A stretch of 64,000 nucleotides of DNA from Eutreptiella sp. 'Long Island Sound 2002'. Taxonomy: Eukaryota; Euglenozoa; Euglenophyceae; Eutreptiales; Eutreptiaceae. This document shows, in pieces, positions 53,110-63,429 of this stretch. Each line of letters starts with the position of its first letter. Within the stretch, counting starts at the first letter, position 1. The position numbers and the translations under genes are program-made. Location of the stretch: assembly GCA_964036045.1 (NCBI GenBank), contig OZ038384.1, positions 43,897,704-43,961,703 on the forward strand. Reading direction: 5' to 3'. Below the pieces are notes generated by a model that had not been told where the DNA came from, made no database searches, and was given only the letters and a program-made list of their open reading frames with translations.

Positions 53110-53920
53110 GAATGCTTGGCTACGTGCTGAATTCGCACGTGCTACGAAGTTGAGGGGGCACCTTTGGACTTCACATGGCGGAGCGCGGCAGCGGGAGCAG
53201 CAAATTCTTGCCACACCGCATCGACGCCTTGCTTCTGTACCCACATTACATGACAAAGCTGACACCAAGAAGAGGAAGGGGGAGCCTCCGCGCCACGTGC
53301 TAGTTTTCCAACGGGTTTACCCAAAAAGGGTCCGCTTCTGCACACATCCCAAAATGCCCCTTAATGAGAGGTAACGCTTGGGTACCACACCTACGGAAAC
53401 ATCCCTCCTCCCCTTTACATTGCACAAGCAAAAGGGCACCTCCACACATTCATATGCTGAGTTTCATCAATGGTGTGCGGGTGGGGTGTGGGTGTGGGAA
53501 TCCTTGTTCTCAACAACGCTTGAGGGAGGATAAATGGGGGTAAGACGCACTATGCAGCCGAGCACACAACCCGGTACGGCGACTTGTAAGGAAACAGTAG
53601 AAGACGAGCATGTGGTTCACGGTGCATGAGAAGATGGGCCGTCCGGGTCCACGTATGGGTGGGTTAAAAAGCCGGGTGTCAAAGGCAAATCATGCAGGTT
53701 GGGTAGAGTGCATGTGCCGAAGGCTACCATGGAGTTTGCACAGGGAGTGCATACTAAAATGGTCGTGAGTCCTCACTACCACGTGGTTGTGGTGCAGTTC
53801 GGGTAGCTACCACTAAACAAGGTGGCGCTACCGTTTAATTTTGATGTATAATTTTTGCAACATGTGGTGGAGGTGTACAAACCATAATAACAGCCAAAGG
53901 AGATAGGGCCAGTGTACAGC
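53110..53920. other. No gene recognised
   Basis: Only short ORFs; nothing assignable. A plus-strand frame at 53108-53374 is open but overlaps an equally open minus frame. Confidence 0.4.
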
Positions 53921-53925
53921 CAACC

Positions 53926-54052
53926 ATGAACCACCAACCCCGACCAACCACCAATTGCCAACCACCAATAGCCGTCAACCACCAAACGCCGCCTCCAGCC
54001 AACAATCAACTACCAATTGGGAACTACCACCAACTGCCAACCACCCACTGCC
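53926..54052. repeat. CCAACCACCA-type strand-asymmetric repeat
   Basis: Irregular units such as AACCACCAATTGCCAACCAC and CCAACAATCAACTACCAATT, almost free of G on the plus strand. The minus strand is correspondingly GGTTGG-rich. Confidence 0.7.
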
Positions 54053-54509
54053 ACCAAACATGGTTGAGCATACGAGTTGCGTGCAATGTTTGTACCAGGC
54101 AATCGTGGTTTCACCAGGCAATCGTTTTGGAACAAGAAACTTCTAGCGAAGCTGCCGTTTTGAGAAAGTTGGATGATTTCTTTTTCCTGTAAGTGGTGGA
54201 CCTACGGTTCAAAATCTATGGGATATGGCGGCCAAAAATCCCTTTTTACTGTAATTTGGGTGCCGAAAGATGAGACAGCGCCAATTACTTTGAAACCAAC
54301 CTAGACGGTAAAAAAGATCCTTGGGGATTGTTTAATGGGGTGTGCACTCAAGCAAGGGGCCAGACGAACTCTTTTTGGGCCGGAAAGGCCCGGAAATCAG
54401 CCCTGAAAAGCATCCATTTTGCAAAATTTCTCATTTGCCACGCTCCAAAGCTGTGTTTGACTGCCATGGATTGCATTGGGAACTGATGTGGTGCTAAACC
54501 ATGATGATC

Positions 54510-55095
54510 GCTTACAATCCGTCTTCAGGGTATCAACACGCGTCAATAGGGATTGATGTTGCAATACACCGGCTCGGTGTGGAATGGGAGAATGCGGAGG
54601 TTGGGTGTCTAGCATACCCATGGAGTGGGCTATTTGCATTACAACGCAGCTACATGATGAACAAACATGTTTGCCCACAATCTATTGTGTTTTCTACCAA
54701 AAGAGTGGATTGAACAACCTCTTGGTGGGCTCCAAATGCTGGAAAATTGGCTGTAAAAAGCAAGCATTTTGCCTACTTCTTAACCTTTCACGCGTGTTTG
54801 ATGTGTTTGACTTGGGCACGGTTGTGGCGATACGTCACGATGAAGGCATCACTTGCATCCTATTTTCACACTTTGTAAACACTCCTAGCGCCGTATTGGT
54901 AACGGAGCGTGATGAGCACCAATGGTGCATGTGCTAGGACAATTTGGTAGGGGTCACTTGTGGGTCCAAAAGGTTTGAAACATGGCTTTTTTTTTTCAAA
55001 TGGGTTCCTTCAGCACTTGCGGTGCTCAAACAAGTGGTTCAAGGCTCTTTCAACCCAATTTTGCCCATGCAATCTCCCAAAAAAACTTGAATTGG
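54510..55095. repeat. Dispersed repeat family R3, copy 1
   Basis: Resembles 63430-64000 in the same orientation and block order: GGGTGTCTAGCATACCCATG versus GGTGCCAGGCATGCCCATGG; TACATGATGAACAAACATGT versus TACATGATGCAACAACACAT; GATACGTCACGATGAAGG versus GATACGTAATGATGAACGG; and GTCACTTGTGGGTCCAAAAG ... GGTGCTCAAACAAGTGG. The last block recurs at 57.9 kb. No ORF is conserved between copies. Confidence 0.7.
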
Positions 55096-55433
55096 GCAAT
55101 TTTTGGACTGCATTACATTACAAGAGAGCCTGGCGGGAACGCACGACGGGGAGGGGGGCTTTTGGCCAAAAAGAGGACGAAAAAAATATCAAAAAACAAC
55201 CTCTAAAAATGGGATGGTCAAATCATTGGTTTCTGCCATCATCGGTTTCCTTGCAGCCTTTCCGCCCCTTTGTTGGGCCCATTTTGCTTGAGCCTCATGT
55301 TCCGTCCCCACAAGCTTGGGCCCAATATTCGGACTGATTGCTGTAGGATCCCCCAAAGAAGAGCAATCATTTCACAAAAAGCAACCATGAACGATTTTAG
55401 AAAGAGCACATCAGCCCCTCTTCCCCCAAAAAG

Positions 55434-55976
55434 GTGCATAGCATGCAAAATTATCAAGACAGAATTGGCAACGAATTGGCGGACCTCGCAGCCCGAGCAA
55501 GCAGTACTATGCACCCTTGCCGTGGTCTGGGCGGCACATCATGCGCGGATATCCTCTTGAACAACCATGCGATGCCGTCCCCTGCCCGTAAGTGGATCAT
55601 CAAATCACGCCCCCAGAAGCTGGTACCCGAGGCGCACTGGACGTCATGGCTGCCTTTGCGCGCGGTCAACCAGGATAAGTGGGGTCCATGGTTGTGGGGG
55701 GCTCTGCGTTGGCCACAGTACGGGGCACCTTGGGAAACCGGGCCGTTGCTGTGCCCACGGTCTGGGCACCGCCATGGCGTCGTAGTGCAGGAGTGCCTCC
55801 CGTCATGCCCCTCGGAGTCCCCGTTTTGGGACATTTGGGCCGACATATGGGAGGCATGGAAACCAAAGGCAATCAAGTGGCAGCAAACAGCGTCCACCGA
55901 TGAAGTGCGCAGGTGCACCCGCTTGCAGCTCCCGCACTGCCTTCAACGATCCTTCCTTCCAATCCAGGCGCATTAG
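55434..55976 (+). pseudogene. 5'-truncated LINE fragment: end of RNase H and C-terminal region
   Basis: A plus-strand 180-codon ORF begins within an RNase H: YQDRIGNELADLAARASS contains the GNELADLA motif that follows the catalytic His. Beyond it come AHWTSWLPLRAVNQDKWGPW and SPFWDIWADIWEAWKPKAIK, a Trp-rich C-terminal extension. There is no upstream RT or the rest of RNase H, so the insertion is truncated near 55434. Plus orientation, unlike most coding remnants here. Confidence 0.55.
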
Positions 55977-55979
55977 AGG

Positions 55980-56560
55980 GTGGTAGTTGCCACATGGCAC
56001 TTCCACGTGTTCCAGCGATTGCAGGCGTGGATCATTGACAAACTGCAGCACGCCCCATCTTTTGTGAGCAGTAAGCAGCCCATGCAAATCGTCCCACTTG
56101 TTGCCGGGGCCCCGCCGCATGTAGCTAAACCTACGGCCCGCCACAAATGGAACCACGTGAGAGGTGTTGTGTCGATCCCGCCGCGATCAGAGCCGCGTTT
56201 CACAGATACCGCACCCACGGTGGAGGAACGTCGGTGGCAATTGACACAAGCGGTCATAACCACTGAGCGCACATGGGTGTTCGAGCCCATGGCCCGGCAC
56301 CACCATGTAGCACCGCCGCGCACACGGCCAGAGAGCCGTTGCTGCCACCAGCACACACCCCGCCTTGTGAGTCTTGTGAAATACATGCCGGACCTTTCTT
56401 GGAGCAAGCAAGGCGGGCCATGCTGCACGCCCAAACGCAAGCCGCGCGACTCTGTCCGGAAGGGGTGGCGCAGGCACTCGCCTGACAAGCCATGTTAAGC
56501 CTAACAACATTGCCGGCATGGCCGAACGAGCTTGCAAGAATGCTTAGGGTCACTTACGTT
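55980..56560. other. Open frames on both strands, strand undecided
   Basis: Plus 55980-56498 (172 codons, TFLIKE not seen; reads RLQAWIIDKLQHAPSFVSSK) and minus 56156-55803 (KWDDLHGLLTAHKRWGVLQF) both look protein-like. The plus frame lies just after the stop of the LINE fragment and might continue it; the minus frame has the more natural composition. No family recognised. Confidence 0.3.
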
Positions 56561-56834
56561 TGGGCAAATGGCATGAGCACGGAGATGGTGAAACCAATCT
56601 AGGTTTTGTATTTTTTTTAAACTCGTGAGCGAAGTTCCACCAAGTGTCCATTGAGAGTACACATAGCCGGTCATGGGTGAGTGACAGGGCTAGCTTTGGT
56701 TATGGGTTTGGTATGACCTACCCTCACCAAGACGGCTGTGGCGGGGTGGCGGGAGGAACGAGTCCTGCGCCTTGCCCCACCCCTATCGCCCCGTTTGAAC
56801 GGGTGTGTGCATCCTCCCGGACCTCTCGGGGGTG

Positions 56835-57545
56835 TCATAATCCAATCAAGACAATGGCATCGCCCATGTGCTCGAGCGGGATCTCCATATCCAGGATATC
56901 ATTGGGAACCTCGGGCGCTTCTGTCCTCCGTTTCTTGTGTGTCTCAGGTGGGTTCCCGTCCCGCAAGCGCTTCATGCGTTGTGCAGTGGCCCCTCGGATG
57001 TCCCATTGGGGGTCCGACAAAGTCTTCCGCCGTAGGGCCGTAAGGGTCACTACGTGCACTTGAGACATATGCCGCCGTGCGGACGCTTCGTCTGCTTGGA
57101 TGCTGGTGGATAGCGAAACATGAGTCTGCTCCTAACACGAGGATACCGCGGCAAGCTTGTGCAACGCCGCGGATGGCGCCTCGGGGAAAACAGCCGTGCG
57201 CCACTGGCAGAAGCGCAATCGGCGTGAGTCTGCTATCTAGGACAATTGGTAGACCGCCTGTCTCTACGTACCATTGCGTCGTGTGTTCCTTATAGAGGAA
57301 ATACGTACTTGGAGTGCCTTGGTCGATATAAGCTGGTATTGCGTCCTGCAAGTCATAGTCGGACAATTGTGGGCTGGGTGGCTTCGAGACGCATCGGGCC
57401 GCCCGGTTGTCAAGCACGATAGAGTCCCCCGATTGGGCTAGGCACGCCCGATCCATACACCGTACATTTCAGTACTATAAATTGTCTGCGGGCCCAGTAC
57501 TCTCGCCTGGATGCGCATACGTCGGTTGGCCACCCCTGTGCCGGC
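56835..57545 (-). pseudogene. RNase H remnant of the LINE-2 family
   Basis: Minus strand from about 57536: AGTGVANRRMRIQARVLGP then TIYSTEMYGVWIGRA (catalytic Glu before MYG), a frameshift, and CLAQSGDSIVLDNRAARCVS (second Asp in LDN) followed by SDYDLQDAIPAYIDQG, matching SDADIRHKV of LINE-2. A further 130 codons stay open to 56944 (VLGADSCFAIHQHPSRRSVR), then VPNDILDMEIPLEHMGDAIV in another frame. Same family as 25.9 kb and 14.6 kb. The long open 3' part suggests a C-terminal extension beyond RNase H or a neighbouring ORF. Confidence 0.6.
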
Positions 57546-57554
57546 ACGCCCTTC

Positions 57555-57575
57555 CAATAATAATAATAATAAGCC
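57555..57575. repeat. (AAT)n microsatellite, short
   Basis: Five to six AAT units. Confidence 0.9.
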
Positions 57576-57889
57576 ACCTTGAAAAGGGGTTTTTTTCAGC
57601 TATTTTTGAGAGATGTTGAATCTTAGCTCTGCCACTTGCTATCCCAAATTCGGATCACCACCGTTGAGTTTCTTGCTAAAAAAAATTGGGTGATTGTCCA
57701 TGCCATCCATAGACACCATCCACAAATGTTCCGGCAGGACAACAAGCATTGAGATAGAGTTGAGATCTTTGCCCATCACTGCCATGGGTGGTGCTGGGCA
57801 GGGAACGGGACCACTTACCTATTTTCACCTTATCAACACCCGTCAATGCCCTAGTGACACCACCGGCGTGAACGGGGCAAGTGCAAGGG

Positions 57890-58070
57890 TAGGGCAATGG
57901 GGGTCACCCATGGGTCCGAAGGTTGGCTACGGTAACGTTTTCCAAAAACTTGCCGGAGCCAGTTGGGATGCTCAAACAAGTGGTTTAAGCCTTTTCTTGA
58001 GCCTTTTTTGACAGATGGGCCCATGCAAACTCCCAATAACCCTTCAAATGGGCAACACAACCCTAGAGAC
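57890..58070. repeat. Dispersed repeat family R3, partial copy 2
   Basis: Shares GGGTCACCCATGGGTCCGAA, GGGATGCTCAAACAAGTGG and GGGCCCATGCAAACTCCCAA with the right ends of 54510-55095 and 63430-64000. Confidence 0.65.
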
Positions 58071-59082
58071 CTACGCTAAGCCCAATATGGTTAATCTTAA
58101 TTTTCAATATATGAAAGGGGGTGAAAAAAAAAACTGGCAAGTATTAACACGTTAACCCATTTTTGGTTAAGTTACACCGCTTTGCTTGTGCGCGAGCCAT
58201 GCCCACTTGAAGTGTTTGGGTGGTAAAAGGGTGCCTGACGAGTTGCTACAGGGGTTGCATAGTCCTATAGGTGGTTATGTAGCCCCGCACACCCCTCTCC
58301 GGTCTTCCCACTCACCCCACTCCCAACCTCCTTTTTCCCTTGTATGGCTCTTGTTATCCCTTTCTCTCGGGACACCCTTCCCGAGCTTAGTATGACGCTC
58401 ACGCGTTTGGGTGGGGCCAAGAGTTTGCGGGACCCTCCGGTCTCTCAACTACTTGGTGCATGGGTGGCCTCATCCCCTTTGGCCAAGGCCCGGTGGTACC
58501 AAGCCACCGCGGTTGCCCAGCTCGCGCTCATCCGCAACAAGCAAATAGAGGCCGTGAAGCAATATGAGTCCGTCCTCTTCCTGGCGCCCGAATCGATCGG
58601 GTCAGTTATTGACTTGAATGTCCCCAAGGGTGGTTTCCGGCATGTGTCGGAGTTCATGACCCGCCGGGGGGCCGCGTACACCGCCGCGATAGGCGTCCCA
58701 TTACCCCGCCCCATCCCTTCACGTGACCGCTTCGTGGACACATGGAAGGAGCTGGTGAAGCCGCTTGCGTGAGATCGACCCGTGTCCATGGCGGATCCCC
58801 CCACAAGGGGCCGCTCTTGGCTGTTGCAATTGTGGGCCCGCTACATCCAATCGTGTCCACCCCTTGTGGACACCAGAATTGGAAGCGGCTGCTCACTTTC
58901 CTCCTCTCCTCCGTGGGGATGCCTACTTGTGCGCAGGTGGAAGTTGGACGCAACTTTCCACTGGGCTTCTCAACCACGGCGCACAAGGCCGGCCACCGGC
59001 CTACCCATAGGTGATTGGCATGGCCGTATGCGGGGATAATGACATGGCCGCGCCAGCGACAATATGGTCCAAGAACCTGCAG

Positions 59083-59232
59083 GTATAGGGTCATTTTGTT
59101 TCGCTTTCGTTTTTGTGGTAATTTCTCCACGTGAATGCTTAATAGCTCGCAAAGATTCAGGTCAGCTAAAAAATGAATAAAATATTAACCTCGAAACATC
59201 AATTCAAAAATTAATTCCCTTTTGTTCGTAGG
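59083..59232 (+). other. Probable spliceosomal intron, AT-rich
   Basis: Donor GTATAG, acceptor TTCGTAG, phase 0, and TATTAACCTCG about 45 bp before the acceptor (TATTAAC resembles a branch-point). Surrounding exons are GC-rich, so the compositional step is sharp. Confidence 0.6.
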
Positions 59233-60160
59233 TGTTGCAGTTGGTCCACAACTGCAAGCAGTTCTACTGGAGAACCAAGTGGGTGCCTGCTGAGTTGGTT
59301 GTCGGGGTGACCAACCCTTCGTGAGACGCCTCATTGGCGTCTTCATATCGCCCATGGTGGGCTCAATTTACCGTTTGGGTGTGCGGGACAAGGTCGCGGC
59401 GGCGTGGGTGAAGGCGGGGGTCCGCCGCACATTGGAGGGGAAGGCCGTGGCCCGTCGCTGCAATCACGAGAAAGGCCTCAGCTTGGGGAGTGCGGGGTGC
59501 GTAGGAGACCAGCATGTTGTGGTGGAGCGGTGCTTGGTATTCCTATGCATCCTCCATCCTCCATTGCATGGCCATGGGCCGCCTCCAAGTGGCCTTCATT
59601 GAGGGCCGCCTAGGTGACCTTCCCAAGGACAAAGCCGTGGCCGTGCAACGCATGCTCTACCGGGCTCGCACCGCTGGCAGGTCGGGGGCCTCGGCTTCGC
59701 CTGACGGAGAGGAGGCACGGGCGTTGTTCCTCACATGGGAGGAACTCGGGCCGCTATTGGCCTATGCCCCGGAGGATGGTGAGTGGTAAGCGGTGGTTGC
59801 CATGCGGGAGCTCCTCCGGGACTTGTACTCGGATACGCCACCGCACGCCGACCTACGGGCCGCGGAGGCCGCGCGTGCGTACAGCGTACCACGTACCACC
59901 TGCCAATCGGACTACCTCTTCTACTTGGAGGAGGATGTGACATTGGCGGTCGCCAATGCGGCGCGGCTTGGGGTCAGTTTGGGCGCGGTGTGCGCCGGTA
60001 TCGTTGAGAGCCTCAGCGACATTCTCAACCGGGCCTACAACGACCACACGGCGCGCGGGGAAGTGGGGGGGGAGGCTGGGGGCTACGACATTGGACTGGG
60101 AGGGGGAGGTGGTCTTGCAAGCTTGGGAGCAAGCATGTGCGGTCCCTCGGAAAAATTTCT

Positions 60161-60220
60161 TGTGCTGTGGCATGCTGCGGCATGCTGCGGCACGCTGCCG
60201 CATGTTGTGGCATGCTTCTA
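60161..60220. repeat. TGCGGCATGC repeat cluster 1
   Basis: GCTGTGGCATGCTGCGGCAT followed by GCTGCGGCACGCTGCCGCAT and GTTGTGGCATGC: about five units of 10-12 bp containing the palindrome GCATGC. A second cluster lies at 60711-60800. Confidence 0.75.
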
Positions 60221-60710
60221 CTTGCGCATGTAGGTGTTGTTGCCCATACGCAAACGGTCCTTTGTCTGGATGTGGCCCATCAAACTGAACGCTCACTCAA
60301 CATGGCAAGCAGAGCGTGGTCGTCGGACAAAGAAAACAGCAATGCTACTCAACGTAGGGAAAGCATCTTTTTTGGCTGCACTCAGGTGCACCTGGTTCTG
60401 GCCGTTGGACGTTGACAATGATCGTGGGGTTTGGCAGTGGCGGTGCCTCCACACAAATGGGTGGGGGCTGTAGTGCAGCCTTGCGTGCATGTGTGCTAGG
60501 TTGACGTTCCCATTCCCCGGCACAATTTTCCCATCTGATTGGGAAAGTGGTGTGCTTAGTGTTGACTGTTGACTGGATGTTGTTGGTGCAGATGACGGCC
60601 TCATGACAAGACAAATAAAAACAAACTGGGGAGACATGGGGCAGGCAAAATGTCTCCCGTGCAGGCAGAGCAGAAGCAGGCAGACAGACACATGAACTCA
60701 AAAAATTGGA

Positions 60711-60800
60711 TGTTGCGACATGTTGCGGCATGCTTCCAAACCCCTATGTGCAGCTCCAAAAAACGGGTGCTGCGGCATGCTGCGGCTGCACATGCTTGCT
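60711..60800. repeat. TGCGGCATGC repeat cluster 2
   Basis: ACATGTTGCGGCATGCTTCC at 60719 and GTGCTGCGGCATGCTGCGGC at 60768, split by about 40 bp. Confidence 0.65.
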
Positions 60801-60950
60801 TGGGAGTTGTGGTTTTAAAATTTGACCTTCCGTTATAACACCAAAGGGCACCACATACGGCCCCATGCACTGTCACCAAACTCATTGCCACCTAAAGCCC
60901 CCCGCCCTCCTCCTTTTCGTCCCGTCCCCCAGCTCTTGTTTGGCCACCTC

Positions 60951-61383
60951 ATGGATCAAGAAATGTGGAAGTCCCTCTTGGGGGACATGTTGAAAGCTCA
61001 AGAAGACTGCCCGGTATGCTTGTTGTGCTTGTTGCTGCTTCTTGTGTTCGTTAATTTTTGGGCAGTTTCGATTAATTTTTGCAGGTGACTTTGAATATTG
61101 AATATGTTAATCAACATTAGGTGTTTAAATATTAACCTCGGAAAAAAAATTAGTGAATGTGAAAAAAATTTTCTTTGTTATGTTTCGGCACATAGGACAC
61201 TTAGAGCAACGCCTAGCAGCAGCGGGAGCTCCAGCACCACTTGCAGCAGCAGCAGCAGCAGCAGCGCAAGCGGAAGTAGTTGGAAAAGCTTTCCCGCCGC
61301 CGAGTCAAGGGGGAGAGGAGTCAAGCGGCGACTCCTCTAGCCGGCAATGGGAGACAAAGAAACGCAAGAAGGAGAAGAAGTGA
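60951..61383 (+). other. Possible two-exon coding fragment around an AT-rich intron
   Basis: First segment from ATG 60951: MDQEMWKSLLGDMLKAQEDC P, then CCCG/GTATGC. An AT-rich interval holds TATTAACCTCG (61131) and ends GGCACATAG near 61196. The second segment carries an Ala- or Ser-rich stretch over (AGC)7 at 61243-61264 and a basic end (WETKKRKKEKK). Phase does not match for the frame I find most natural, so exon joining is unresolved. Confidence 0.3.
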
Positions 61384-61399
61384 GAGAAGAGAAGAGAGA

Positions 61400-61960
61400 G
61401 GGACAGCCAGGGTGACAGCCAGGCCAGTGGGAGGGGGGGGCTCAAGGCTGAGGACATTGGGGAGGTGGTGGTACCAAGGGGTGGGATGGTGTGGTGGAGG
61501 AGGGGGATGGGGACGTGGGGGAGGCCAACCACTCCCCACTAACACTCCCCAAGTGGCTCCTAAAAGCCCTGGCATCCACTTCTGCGGCCGCGTGCAAGGG
61601 TGCGGTGTGCCGTGGTCGGCACAAGCCCTCCAAGAGGGCTGTGCAAGGTACCAACCCTTGTTCTCCGGGGCCTCGCACGCTCACATGACGCTTCAGTGGG
61701 TCTTCCGCCGCTTGGTGTAGCACCAAATTCGCCGGCAGGGGAAAAACAAAGGCACCTGGCGGCAAGATAGCGAGCGGGGGAGGCGCTTGGACTTTACACC
61801 CTCTCACTAGCGAGACCCGAAGCCCGTTGCCGGAGGGCATTAGTGTGGGGTTCCTGAGTTCGCTCAATTTGTGTGGCGACCCGCGAGATGTGCGGTTCGG
61901 GGCCGCACACTTCCACGTGGCCCTCCAACATTGGGTCACGTTGGGATGGTGCCGCTAGTG
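61400..61960 (+). other. GC-rich coding-like stretch, unrecognised
   Basis: Several plus frames are open; the one with SLNLCGDPRDVRFGAAHFHV ALQHW before 61955 looks most protein-like. It ends shortly before an AT-rich island (61980-62050) containing GTTAATATTAGC, which may be an intron. Confidence 0.3.
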
Positions 61961-62066
61961 GTGGTAGGGGAAGCGGCGGGCATAAAAATTAATATTAAGA
62001 GTTAATATTAGCTTCAAAAAATTAAAACTGCCGTGAAAAAAATTAATTGTTAAGCCGCTTGTCTCT

Positions 62067-62303
62067 TTGCAAGTCGTAGATGTCGCGGTCAGTGCCAGAG
62101 ACGCGCAGCCGGTCCACGGCTCGTGGCGTGACCGCGACGAAGCGCATGAGGCGCCTCTAGGGCACCTGCATCGCCTACTCGCGGCCGACCCGCCCTTGGG
62201 GTGGGCCATCTTGAGGGGGTTGAGGGAGTGGGAGCAGGGGAAGGTCTGCTCGGAGGTGTGGGTGGGTGCAGGGAGGTACAAGGATGGGGAGTGGGCCACA
62301 TAG
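62067..62303 (+). other. Possible exon after an AT-rich island
   Basis: Following TCTCTTTGCAAG/TCGTAG the plus frame reads DVAVSARDAQPVHGSWRDRD and LHRLLAADPPLGWAILRGLR EWEQGK to a TAG at 62301. Plausible coding, no family. Confidence 0.3.
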
Positions 62304-62631
62304 GGTACACCGGGGCGGACGATGAGGGGATATGGGCAGCGATAGTGGGGGGTGATTGGGAGGGTGAGGAAGCAGTGAAAGACGAACTCCCCTCCCCCAA
62401 AGGCCAAGCCACTAGCCCACGAATCGACGGTGACCAAAGCTGGTGACACGAAAACCTCCACATGGCATTTGAGTCCGATGACTCATCGGATGGAGCCATC
62501 CCCCCCTCCCAATAAAAGACAGACCCGCCCCCCCCAAGCCCCCCCCCCCCCCCGGCCACAAAGGCAACCCCCAAACCCAAGAGAGACCCCCCCAAAAGAG
62601 GGGGGGGGGGGTTGGTGCCACCGACTCCCTC

Positions 62632-62889
62632 GTGCGCACAAGAGTCCACGTCCCGTACCCCACAGGTGTGGAGGTGGGCACCGTCACGGGTGTCCACCGG
62701 AGGAAAGCGGGGGTCGCGTGGGTGGAATACCAAGATGACCCCACCCTCTACGAGGCGGCCGGCGGCCTACTCTTTCCCTCCCCCGAGACCGCCCAAAAAA
62801 CCTCAACTGTGTTCGCAAGGGCAAGGGGAAAGCCAAACTCCCCCCCCCCCCGCCTTCGGGTCAGCCTGCCCCGAATACTCACCCCTTGA
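62632..62889 (+). other. Tudor/SH3-like small domain, possible exon
   Basis: Plus-strand frame with VHVPYPTGVEVGTVTGVHRR KAGVAWVEYQDDPTLYEAAG and LLFPSPETAQ. The alternation VxVxxxTGxxxGTVxxVxxxxxxVxYxDDxxxYE is typical of Tudor, SH3 or agenet-type beta-barrels, as found at the C-terminus of some transposon and chromatin proteins. Preceded by C and G runs (62532-62553, 62599-62612) that break the frame. Confidence 0.4.
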
Positions 62890-63429
62890 CTGACCCCAAC
62901 ACTAACTCCCCGACAAACCCCAAAACTAACCCCCCGAGTGACCCCAAAGCACAAAACATCCCCACTGCTAACCCCACCCCTGACCCAACCCAAGAATTGT
63001 GGGACCCCAAAACGGGGTCCCAAGAGGTGTAACCAATAGGTGATACCACCTGTGGTATTGGTGGAATACTGGCAATGGAGCCACTAATGAGTACTAGAAG
63101 TGATGAAAAAGGTATTTCTTGTCTTGTTGTGTGCTTGTAGGGGTTTTCAGGGAGAGTTATTTTTTTTTTTGAGAAATGGGTTAATTTTCGCCACGTTAAT
63201 ATTAGCATCAGCGACACATTAATATTCAATATTTCAAACATTAAATGAAAAATTAAAATCAATAATTCAACCCCAGGACCGTTGTAATATTTTTCCAAAG
63301 AAACCTGTGGACCCCCCCCTGGGGTGAAAATGACACCCGATCCCGTCAGGCACCCCATGGGGGTAGAGTTTTTCCCGTCTAAACCCCTCAACCCCCCCCC
63401 CAAAGGGTCAACTTTGCGATAACGCATGA
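62890..63429. other. Short ACCCCAA-type repeats and an AT-rich island
   Basis: At 62885-62995 CTGACCCCAACACTAACTCC and similar 20-25-bp units recur about six times. At 63165-63290 an AT-rich island contains GTTAATATTAGC and TTAATATTCAATATTTC, like the other intron-like islands. No gene is called. Confidence 0.5.

Larger units (their letters stand above)
58330..60233 (+). pseudogene. Unrecognised protein-coding region with an AT-rich intron; several stops
   Basis: Coding-like segments on the plus strand: 58344-58772 (142 codons; PPVSQLLGAWVASSPLAKAR, ALIRNKQIEAVKQYESVLFL), then, in another frame, 59011-59082 ending TIWSKNLQ at donor CAG/GTATAG. A 150-bp AT-rich intron (59083-59232) ends TTTTGTTCGTAG, and the next exon continues VLQLVHNCKQFYWRTKWVPA in phase. 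Further frames follow: RRLIGVFISPMVGSIYRLGV (59325), then RLGDLPKDKAVAVQRMLYRA to EDGEW, TAA at 59787-59789, and in the same frame AVVAMRELLRDLYSDTPPHA and SLSDILNRAYNDHTARG. In-frame TAG at 59008 and TGA at 59320 also occur. It may be a decayed transposase of a large DNA transposon, but I do not recognise the family. Confidence 0.45.

Noticed and set aside
62412-62738. Pro/Gly-rich ORFs near 62.5 kb
   Set aside because: Produced by C and G homopolymer runs on both strands.
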